Notes under the pieces: model-generated
The model's database searches: none
The model's input: the letters and a program-made list of their open reading frames with translations, nothing else
Told to the model about the DNA's origin: nothing
Shown: in pieces, positions 14,404 to 21,129 of the stretch
How positions within the stretch are numbered: position 1 is the stretch's first letter
How the letters are laid out: every line of letters begins with the position of its first letter
Translations under genes and position numbers: made by a program
Assembly (NCBI GenBank): GCA_036399695.1
Contig: DASWMP010000192.1
Span: forward strand, 1 to 25,679
Length of the DNA stretch: 25,679 bases
Source of the DNA: DASVEE01 sp036399695
Lineage (GTDB): Bacteria; Acidobacteriota; Thermoanaerobaculia; Gp7-AA8
Direction: 5' to 3'

Positions 14404-17352
14404 TCACTGCGCACTCGCCGCCTGCACCTCATGCCGCGCCGGCTCCGAACAATCCACCCGCGCGCAGAGCGCGCGCAGCAGATCCTCCGGTCTCCATAGT
14501 GAAAGCGTCAGCCGGCCGCCGTAAGCGACCGTCCGGCCACTCGGGCTGAACGCCACCCGGTTTACACCCGTGCCGAACGGAACCCGAGCCACGGTCTTCA
14601 TCGATCCGTCCGCCTCGAGATGCCAAAGGCGGAACAGGTAGTCCCAAGCTGTGGTCGCCAGGTATTTCCCGGATGGATCGAACGCCACGCCTTCAGCCTC
14701 GCGATCGTGCGGCAGCTCTTGCTGCAGCACACCGGTTCGGGCGTTCCAGACGTTCACCCGCGCGTGACCCCCGGCCGAAGCGATCAGCGCATCCGACCTG
14801 TCGATCGACAGACTCGTAACAGGCGCGCCGTGCGTCATCATCAGGCGCTTCTTTCGCGCTCGCCAGTCCCACACGTGAACCTCGCCGGCGGAATTACCCG
14901 TCACGAGCTCGTCTCCACTGCTGTTGAACGCCAGCGCCTTCACCATCCCAGCATCCGGCAGCCGGGTGCACTGGCGGTGGCTCGTCGCCCAGTTCGTCCA
15001 TACGCAGACGCCCTTTGTCGTGGCGGCAGCAACGAGCTCCGACGACGGACTTACGGCCAGCGCGACGATCGCCGCACGATTCGCCGGGTGGCGCAGCGCA
15101 GATAAAGGTCCGGACGGTGTGTGAATCGCGACGTCGCCGTGGCGGTCGCCGACGAGGACGCGCCGCCGCGATGCGGCAGCGATCGCCGTATCGTTCGCCG
15201 TCCTCTCCACCCAGGAGTCCATCGTTGCTCCAGCGGCGCTGTACATCGCGGCCTTGAACGTCTTGTCCAAACCCAGGACGACGATCACCTCCTCGTCCGG
15301 CAGGAATGCCATTGCCGACGGAATCACACCCTGGCGTGTCACCGGAGTCTCGAGCGCCGCCCAACGCTGGATGCGAGAGCGAGTCACCACGGTCACCTGG
15401 TGTTCGTCGATGTCCACACCGAGTGCCGGCCTCCCGTCGCCGGCGGGACTGGCGAGGGACACCACACGATCCAACTCGAGCATACGGTCCATATCGAACA
15501 CGCGCGTCGTGCCATCCGTCCCGACGCTGGCGACGATCGTCCCGTCCTCCGAAACGGCCGCGGCGGACGTCGACGGATGTGTGATCGTTTTCTCCATCAC
15601 ACCGGTCGCCGCCGTGTGGACGGTGACGCCGTTATCGTCCCATACGAGCAGTTTCGAGCTCGCCCGCGATAGCGCGAGGCCGTACACGTACTGCCGTTCG
15701 TCCCGCCACACACTCATTGCGCCGCCTGAGGCGAATGACCACATCTCCACGACCGCACGCCCTTCGGCGAGGTCGGGACGGAACCGCCGCGACGAGACGG
15801 GGCCGCCCCTCGCGCTCGCCGCGAACAATTCGCCCGTGGGAGCAAACAACAGACTGCGCACCGCGCCCGTTTCGCTCTCCTCACCGATCCGGGTTGGCTG
15901 GCTCTCCGTCTGCCAGCGCCAGGTAAAAAGATGTTTGCGATCGCTGAAAACGAGCAACGGCGCCACCGGACTGAAATTCACGCTGTCGATGTGCCGCGCC
16001 TTCCACACTGGCGGCGCTGCGGCCGGCTCCGCGGTGGTACTGCGCACCGTGAGTCCTGCGGCCGCGTTCTCACCGTAAGCCACGGCGGCATGCTCCCCTG
16101 TGCGGTCGAGCGCGATCTCGTACGCGCGTGGTGGAAGAGGGATGGGCGGCCCGATGGCCCGGCCGGACGCCACGTCCCAGACGCGCAACACGCGTGACTC
16201 CGGCCCAACGCCCGTGACGACGCCGCAGCGAGACTCATCGGCCGAGAAAACGATCCGCCAGATGCCAGCGGGGCGGAGCCCTTCGGCGGCCATCGCCTCG
16301 GTCGTCACGAGATCGACGAACGCCACACGGTCTCTCTGCTCGATCGCGACGACCGTCTGGCGCGGCGAGATCGCCAGCACCTTTCGATACTTCAGCTTCT
16401 GCAGCGGGTCGTGAACGGTCGGCATCAGATCCAGCACCTGCCGCACCGTCTGATCCACCTGCAACGAATGTACGCCAAGGCGATTCGTCTCCATCATCGC
16501 CTGCGCCGCGAGCTGCGCTACCGTCGTGAGACGGTCGGGCTTGAGTTTATCGAGAATCACGGAGGCCTCGTTGGCGAGACTGAGCGCCGCGCCCAGTCGC
16601 CTTTGCTTCTCCGCCTGAGCCTGGGCTGTGGCTCGAAGCCCCTCCGCCTCGCCGCGCCGGCGCTCCGCATCGTTCGCCGCGATCACCGCCCCCGCGGCCT
16701 TTGCCGTCTCCCGCCGCGCCGCGAGACGGGCCGTATCCGCGAGCTCGTCCACCGCGTTGCTCACCGCGCCCGCGGCGGACGTCAACTGCCACGCCACCAC
16801 CGTCACTCCCGCGCCGAGGAGCACCACGAAACAGAGCCAGAGCGCCGTACGCCAGGCGAGCCGGTGCAGACGCTGCTCCTGCGTCGCGTCCCCTACGACT
16901 TCCACGATGTTCCTGATGACCTGAGCCGAAGGCCGGCCGGCGGTGATGTTCTCTTCGGACTCAGGCTCTGACACCCCATCGACCACCGACGGCCAGCAGA
17001 GGCGCTGCTTGGGCGCCGCGATCGCCACGATTGGCCGCGCCAGCGGCGCAAAGCGTTTGATCTCCTCCGCCACATGCGGCGATTTCAGCGCCTCGTCCGT
17101 CGCGATCACGACCAGCACACTGGCCCGGCGCAGCGCCAGCAACAACGTCAGCGGCAACGTCGCGCCCGGGCTGGCCGCCCAGAGGTCGAGATACGGTCGC
17201 AGCGGCTTGTCGAGCGACGTCAACGCATTCGCCAGCGCGCGAGCGTAGGGGCGTCCATCAGCGTGCGCATACGAGATGAATACGTCACGCCCGAATACAT
17301 AAGCGAGCAAACGCTCGCCCAGACGCTGCACGGCCTCGAAGACTTTTTTCAC
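14404..17352 (-). CDS. TIR - transmembrane - WD40 double-propeller protein
   Basis: A 982-residue protein with four parts. A TIR domain (about residues 23-115) opens with DVFISYAHADG and includes SPHVAEEIKRF, where E96/E97 falls at the position of the catalytic glutamate of NAD-cleaving TIR domains. One transmembrane helix follows (about 171-190), then a charged, alanine-rich helical stretch (about 200-290). About 13-14 WD40-type blades (about 320-970) complete it, for example LRVWDVASGRA, EVHVWDWRARK, VNVWNARTG and FRLWHLEAD, enough for two seven-bladed propellers. Arginines just before the helix suggest a cytoplasmic TIR and an extracytoplasmic propeller. No caspase, NTPase or kinase domain is present. 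TIR enzymes often serve in defence or signalling; no defence partner gene is adjacent. The start is GTG, and a later start is possible. Confidence 0.9.
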   Translation of the reverse strand: MKKVFEAVQRLGERLLAYVFGRDVFISYAHADGRPYARALANALTSLDKPLRPYLDLWAASPGATLPLTLLLALRRASVLVVIATDEALKSPHVAEEIKRFAPLARPIVAIAAPKQRLCWPSVVDGVSEPESEENITAGRPSAQVIRNIVEVVGDATQEQRLHRLAWRTALWLCFVVLLGAGVTVVAWQLTSAAGAVSNAVDELADTARLAARRETAKAAGAVIAANDAERRRGEAEGLRATAQAQAEKQRRLGAALSLANEASVILDKLKPDRLTTVAQLAAQAMMETNRLGVHSLQVDQTVRQVLDLMPTVHDPLQKLKYRKVLAISPRQTVVAIEQRDRVAFVDLVTTEAMAAEGLRPAGIWRIVFSADESRCGVVTGVGPESRVLRVWDVASGRAIGPPIPLPPRAYEIALDRTGEHAAVAYGENAAAGLTVRSTTAEPAAAPPVWKARHIDSVNFSPVAPLLVFSDRKHLFTWRWQTESQPTRIGEESETGAVRSLLFAPTGELFAASARGGPVSSRRFRPDLAEGRAVVEMWSFASGGAMSVWRDERQYVYGLALSRASSKLLVWDDNGVTVHTAATGVMEKTITHPSTSAAAVSEDGTIVASVGTDGTTRVFDMDRMLELDRVVSLASPAGDGRPALGVDIDEHQVTVVTRSRIQRWAALETPVTRQGVIPSAMAFLPDEEVIVVLGLDKTFKAAMYSAAGATMDSWVERTANDTAIAAASRRRVLVGDRHGDVAIHTPSGPLSALRHPANRAAIVALAVSPSSELVAAATTKGVCVWTNWATSHRQCTRLPDAGMVKALAFNSSGDELVTGNSAGEVHVWDWRARKKRLMMTHGAPVTSLSIDRSDALIASAGGHARVNVWNARTGVLQQELPHDREAEGVAFDPSGKYLATTAWDYLFRLWHLEADGSMKTVARVPFGTGVNRVAFSPSGRTVAYGGRLTLSLWRPEDLLRALCARVDCSEPARHEVQAASAQ

Positions 17353-17373
17353 GGCGGGATGGAGGCCATTCTA
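17349..17373 (-). promoter_or_regulatory. TAGAAT and six-codon mini-ORF before the TIR gene
   Basis: On the minus strand, TAGAAT (17373-17368) lies fifteen bases before the GTG start and could be a -10 element. The same bases contain GGAG, then an ATG (17369) opening a six-codon frame (M-A-S-I-P-P) whose TGA overlaps the TIR GTG as GTGA. Either reading would affect expression of the TIR gene. They are alternatives and both are unproved. Confidence 0.3.
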
Positions 17374-17426
17374 CTCCGCCGGCCGAGTCGCCGAGGCCGG
17401 ACCGAAGCCCGGCCTCTCTCGCGCGA

Positions 17427-17837
17427 CTACTCTTTCTTTGGTTCGGCCTTCTTCGCCGGCTCCACGGTGGCGGAGCAGTCCGCGGGCGTTGCTTCGACGG
17501 TCGGTTTGATGATGCCGCAGTCGCTTGGGCAGTTCTCGGCCGTCTCGCCGCACATGGCAACACACCAGCCGTCGCCGCACCTGCCGCAGGCCTCGGCCGC
17601 GACCTCGACCTCGGCGGGCGCCACGCTCGGCTCACCGACGCCGCCGCAGTCGATCGGGCACGTCTCGCGCGTCTCGCCACAGCTCTTGACGCACGAGCCG
17701 TCGCCGCACCTGCCGCAACGCGCGTCCGAGACTTTCGTCTTCGCATCCGCCGGAGCAGCCGTCTCGGCGATCGCGGACATGGCGGCAAACATCAGGAGAA
17801 GACAACACAACGACAGCAGGGACAGTTTGCGGGACAT
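17427..17837 (-). CDS. Secreted protein with two six-cysteine repeats
   Basis: A 136-residue exported protein. The signal peptide covers residues 1-24 (ending SAIA). Two 25-residue repeats (residues 41-65 and 84-108) share the spacing C-x2-C-x4-C-x3-C-x6-C-x3-C and the words CGRCGDG, CGET and CP-DCG. The pattern resembles the CGDGxC...GE..CPxDCG modules found in various secreted bacterial and archaeal proteins, whose function is not known. They are probably disulfide-bonded in the periplasm or outside. The tail is rich in K, E, P and A. A strong GGAGG (17847-17851 on the plus strand as cctcc) lies nine bases before the ATG. It is upstream of the TIR gene on the same strand with a 74-base gap, and divergent from the lipocalin gene. 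Confidence 0.85.
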   Translation of the reverse strand: MSRKLSLLSLCCLLLMFAAMSAIAETAAPADAKTKVSDARCGRCGDGSCVKSCGETRETCPIDCGGVGEPSVAPAEVEVAAEACGRCGDGWCVAMCGETAENCPSDCGIIKPTVEATPADCSATVEPAKKAEPKKE

Positions 17838-17953
17838 TGTTTTCTTCCTCCGTTCAGGATGGCCGCAGTGTACTGAGTTCCATCCCTGGCTGGAAGGCCG
17901 GGGTAGGGAATCGGCGCTCCGCCGACTCTCCCTGTGACGAGGAGAGCGAGCGC

Positions 17954-18430
17954 ATGAGTATGAAGAGTTACGGACCGATCATCGGTTGCTGGCAGATGAC
18001 CGAGGCGTGGGACATCGACGATCCGGGGAAGCCCGGCAAGTCGTATCCCTGGGGCAACCCTCCGCTCGGCTACTGGGTCTACGATCCCGCGGGCAACTTC
18101 GCCCTGCAGATCTCCGTCAACCCTCCCCTGCCGCTCGTCAACGTCCCGGCCCCCGATCCGAACGCGAACTGGTGGGATGTGGGACAGAGCCTCACCAGCG
18201 ACATGACCGCGTCCTTCGACAACTACTACGCCTACTTCGGCACCTACACCGTCGACTACGAAAAGGGCGTCGTCACCCACCACGTCATCACCGACGTCCT
18301 CCGCGCCTACACCGGCACCAAACAGCCGCGCGACTTCAAGCTCAGCGACGACAACAACGAGCTGACCATCGGCGACCCGGCCAGCTACATCCGCAAGTTC
18401 AAGCGGGTAGCCTCGTTCGGTCCCTACTGA
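17954..18430 (+). CDS. Lipocalin-like domain protein
   Basis: A 158-residue single-domain protein of the lipocalin-like family. The conserved order is present: GCWQMTEAW near the N-terminus, LGYWVYDPAGNFALQI (about 38-53), NYYAYFGTYTVDYEKGVVTHHV (about 90-111) and GTKQPRDFKL with NNELTIG (about 121-140). Members are small beta-barrels, usually of unknown ligand, and several occur in biosynthetic or stress loci. There is no signal peptide, so it is cytoplasmic. AGGAG about ten bases upstream selects the ATG at 17954. An upstream in-frame extension to 17837 overlaps the divergent gene's start and has no family similarity. Confidence 0.85.
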   Translation: MSMKSYGPIIGCWQMTEAWDIDDPGKPGKSYPWGNPPLGYWVYDPAGNFALQISVNPPLPLVNVPAPDPNANWWDVGQSLTSDMTASFDNYYAYFGTYTVDYEKGVVTHHVITDVLRAYTGTKQPRDFKLSDDNNELTIGDPASYIRKFKRVASFGPY

Positions 18431-18439
18431 CCTCCCGGA

Positions 18440-18477
18440 ACAGACAGGACCTCTGGCCGCCCCTGGGTCCTATCTGT
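18440..18477 (+). terminator. Hairpin after the lipocalin gene
   Basis: ACAGACAGGACC (18440-18451) pairs with GGTCCTATCTGT (18466-18477), 11 of 12 bases, around a 14-base loop, starting nine bases after the stop codon. The right arm is also the first unit of the 9-mer array that follows. Termination is inferred from position. Confidence 0.5.
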
Positions 18478-18519
18478 CCCATAGGTCCTATCTGTCCCAT
18501 AGGTCCCATCGGTCCTATC
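18466..18519. repeat. 9-mer tandem array (GGTCCTATC / TGTCCCATA)
   Basis: Six nonamers stand in exact register: GGTCCTATC, TGTCCCATA, GGTCCTATC, TGTCCCATA, GGTCCCATC, GGTCCTATC. The first four form two perfect 18-base copies (18466-18483 and 18484-18501). The spacer 18431-18621 contains no gene. Confidence 0.8.
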
Positions 18520-18621
18520 CCCTAAAAATGCCGGCCACGACGCCACCTTTGTGACGAAGGGCCCCTACGCGAGGACGACGCTACTTCAACCCGGTCTGAC
18601 GATGCACTAACCTGCCTGCGG

Positions 18622-19371
18622 ATGCCCATCACCGCCCTGATCGTCGATGACGAGCCGCTCGCGCGGAAGCGGATGCACAAGCTCCTGCGCGGGCTGGACG
18701 ACGTGACGGTCGTCGGAGAAGCCGCCGGCGGCGAGGAAGCGTTGCGCGAGATCGGCGAACGGCATCCGGAGGTCGTCTTCCTCGACGTGCAGATGCCGCG
18801 GCTCGACGGCTTCGAGGTCGTGAGACGCCTCGCGCCCGACGCCCGCCCGCTGATCGTCTTCGTCACCGCGTACGAGCAGTACGCGCTCGCCGCCTTTCGC
18901 GCGTCGGCCGTGCAGTACCTCCTCAAGCCGATCGAGCGCGAGCCGTTGCGGCGGGCCATGGCCCGCGTCCGGGAGCTCGTCGCGGCGCGGTCGTATCCTC
19001 CGCTCACCGAGTTCCTCGCCCGCCTGCAGCAGCAGACCGCGTTCATGCAGCACATCGCCGTCAAGTCGAAAGGACGGGTGCGGCTCGTCCGCGTCGAGCA
19101 GATCGACTGGTTCGAATCCGCCGGGAACTACGTGCGCCTGCACGTCGGCAGCGAACGGTTCCTGCTGCGGCAGACGATGAACGGTCTCGAACAGAAGCTC
19201 GACCCGCGGCAGTTCGTCCGCATTCATCGCACGACGATCGTGAACCTCGGGCGCATCCGCGACACGCGCTCCGCCTCGCACGGAGACCACATCGTGGTGC
19301 TGCACGACGGCACGGAGCTGCTGCTGTCGCGCGCCTATCGCGAGCGGCTGGCACCGCGCGACCTTTCGTGA
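18622..19371 (+). CDS. LytTR-family response regulator
   Basis: A 249-residue two-component regulator. The receiver domain (residues 3-120) has the acidic pair D9-D10, phospho-acceptor D55 in VVFLDVQMP, T82 in VFVTAYEQY and K102 in YLLKPIE. A LytTR DNA-binding domain follows (about 140-245) with VRLVRVEQIDWFESAGNYV and FVRIHRTTIVNL. LytTR regulators bind paired direct repeats in promoters. No such pair was identified here. The kinase gene overlaps its stop codon as GTGA, so the two are one signalling unit. Target genes are not evident; the nearest downstream gene (RHS) is convergent. Confidence 0.94.
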   Translation: MPITALIVDDEPLARKRMHKLLRGLDDVTVVGEAAGGEEALREIGERHPEVVFLDVQMPRLDGFEVVRRLAPDARPLIVFVTAYEQYALAAFRASAVQYLLKPIEREPLRRAMARVRELVAARSYPPLTEFLARLQQQTAFMQHIAVKSKGRVRLVRVEQIDWFESAGNYVRLHVGSERFLLRQTMNGLEQKLDPRQFVRIHRTTIVNLGRIRDTRSASHGDHIVVLHDGTELLLSRAYRERLAPRDLS

Positions 19372-21071
19372 AGTACGTCGCCGTCATCGCCGGCGTCTGC
19401 ACGCTGGCCATCGATGTACTGTTCCGCCTCGTACTCGGCATACCGGTACTGCTCGACCCGCTCCTGTGGAACTGCGTCGGCTGGGTCGAGTGGGTGCTCC
19501 TCGCGCCCATGGTGGTCCGGGTGGCTGCCGCTGTCCCGTACCGGCGCCATGCACGGACCAGGTTCGTTCTGACGCACCTCGCCGCCGCCGTGGCGTTCGC
19601 TCTGGTGCAACTGACCGTCTACATTCTTCTGCGCACGCTCATCCGCGGCACTCCCGGCACACCCGGCCGGCCGCTCGCGGACGTCGTGATTGCGTGGCTG
19701 CCGCAGCATCTGCTCCTCGGGCTGCTCGTCTATGGCGGGACCGTGGTGGCCATCCGGATGACCATCGTTCTGGAGGCGTCGCGAAGACGGGAGGAGGAGC
19801 GGCTGGCGCTGGGCCGCTGGCTGGCCCAGGCCGAGCTCGATCTCTACAAATTGCAACTGCCTGTCGACACCGTGAACGAGCGGCTGCGGGAGATCGAGGA
19901 AACGCTTGCACACGACGCGGAGCGGGCCGAGCTGCTGATCGAAGAATTCGGCGCGTTCCTGCGGCAGTCGCTGGACGCGGTGCAGTTGCATGCAAACGTC
20001 GACGAGATCGCGCACGACGAAGAGGAGATGGCGGAGGACCTTCCCACGCTGTCCAAGCCTCGGCTCCTCCTGCTGCTGTTCAGCATCATTCCAGCCGGCC
20101 ATCTCGTCGTGAACGCGCTCTTCGCGGTCTCGGCGGCGTTGCGAAACCAGCCTACGATGCCGTCTCCGGTGCTGCGGTTCGTCACCGGCTCGGTGGTGTT
20201 CTTCCCGGTGACGCTGATCGTGGCCTGGCTGGGGTCGCGGACTCCGCGCATTCCGCTGCTGATCGTCGTCGCCATCCTCCTGCCGGGGTGCTGGCAACTG
20301 GCAGTGACGACGACGCTGTATGACCTGAACGTGGCCTATGAAGTTTTCCGAGGCGGCAACCGGATCCTCGATACCTTCTGTTTCTTCACCGTTGGGTTCG
20401 TAGCACTCTCGCGGGCGCGATACCGCGCGTGGCGCGTGGCGGCGGCCGAGGTGGCGCAACTGGAATCGCGCGTCCTGCGTACGCGCGCCACGCTCCTGCG
20501 CCTGCAGCTCAATCCACACTTTTTGTTCAACGCGCTGAATTCCGTGGCGGCGCTCCTCGAGGACGACACTGCCGCGGCGAGGAAGATGGCGGCGGAACTG
20601 CGGCAGTTCGTGGTGCGCGTGCTGGAAACCTCCGACCGCGAAGAAGTGCCCCTCAGCGAGGAGCTCGACGCGCTCGCTGCCTACGTGGCCATCGAGAACG
20701 TGCGCTTCGGTGGACGGGTCACGCTCGACATCCAGGCAGGCGACGATGCGCGCCGTGCGCTCGTTCCCGGCTTTCTGCTGCAACCACTCGTCGAAAACGC
20801 CCTGCGCCATGGCCTGCTGCCCCGGACGGGAGGCCGAGTGTCGGTGGTAGCGACGATCAGCGAAGGGACGCTGCACATCACTGTCGACGACAACGGGCGC
20901 GCGACCGATGCGGAGTTGCCGGCACGCGAAGGGCTGGGGCTCTCGAACACACGCGCGCGCCTGGCCCAGGCCTACGGTGACGACTTCGTCCTCGATCTGC
21001 GCGCGGGCAGCGGTGGCTTCGGCGTGGCGCTGGGACTGCCGTACAGAGTTGCGGCGCCGTCTGTTTCATAG
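19368..21071 (+). CDS. LytS-type histidine kinase with a second, decayed kinase half
   Basis: A 567-residue membrane histidine kinase. The C-terminal half is standard: a group of membrane helices (about residues 232-348), the phospho-acceptor box LQLNPHFLFNAL (H384), the N box LVENALRHG (475-482) and the G boxes VDDNGRATD and GLGLSNTRARL (522-532). The N-terminal half repeats the plan: membrane helices (about 5-135), then RWLAQAELDLYKLQLPVDTV and about 60 residues that align without gaps to the active dimerisation domain. There the histidine is D167 and the PHFLFN box is lost, and no ATP-binding domain follows. It probably senses a membrane or extracellular signal and phosphorylates D55 of the regulator encoded just upstream. 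The start is GTG, overlapping the regulator stop. Confidence 0.93.
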   Translation: MKYVAVIAGVCTLAIDVLFRLVLGIPVLLDPLLWNCVGWVEWVLLAPMVVRVAAAVPYRRHARTRFVLTHLAAAVAFALVQLTVYILLRTLIRGTPGTPGRPLADVVIAWLPQHLLLGLLVYGGTVVAIRMTIVLEASRRREEERLALGRWLAQAELDLYKLQLPVDTVNERLREIEETLAHDAERAELLIEEFGAFLRQSLDAVQLHANVDEIAHDEEEMAEDLPTLSKPRLLLLLFSIIPAGHLVVNALFAVSAALRNQPTMPSPVLRFVTGSVVFFPVTLIVAWLGSRTPRIPLLIVVAILLPGCWQLAVTTTLYDLNVAYEVFRGGNRILDTFCFFTVGFVALSRARYRAWRVAAAEVAQLESRVLRTRATLLRLQLNPHFLFNALNSVAALLEDDTAAARKMAAELRQFVVRVLETSDREEVPLSEELDALAAYVAIENVRFGGRVTLDIQAGDDARRALVPGFLLQPLVENALRHGLLPRTGGRVSVVATISEGTLHITVDDNGRATDAELPAREGLGLSNTRARLAQAYGDDFVLDLRAGSGGFGVALGLPYRVAAPSVS

Positions 21072-21084
21072 CAGCGAGTGATTG

Positions 21085-21112
21085 CGAGGACCGGCCCTGA
21101 GGCCGGCCCTCG
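21085..21112. terminator. Hairpin between convergent kinase and RHS genes
   Basis: CGAGG-A-CCGGCC, a CTGA loop, then GGCCGG-C-CCTCG gives an 11-bp stem with one A/C mismatch. It lies 14 bases after the kinase stop and 18 bases from the RHS stop, so it can serve both strands. Confidence 0.65.
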
Positions 21113-21129
21113 GCAGCTTCACACGAACA

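Noticed and set aside
17837..18430. Longer lipocalin start at 17837
   Set aside because: The added 39 residues have no family similarity, overlap the divergent gene's start, and the AGGAG before 17954 supports the shorter form.
14404..18430. Complete anti-phage defence operon around the TIR gene
   Set aside because: Neighbours (Cys-rich secreted protein, lipocalin) are not known defence partners, so only the single protein is reported as a candidate.
14268..18519. CRISPR array
   Set aside because: The repeats found have periods of 9 and 21 bases with no unique spacers, and no cas genes are present.
17986..18525. Frame reading GPICPIGPIC through the 9-mer array
   Set aside because: It overlaps the lipocalin gene in another phase and its proline/glycine tail is just the translated repeat.
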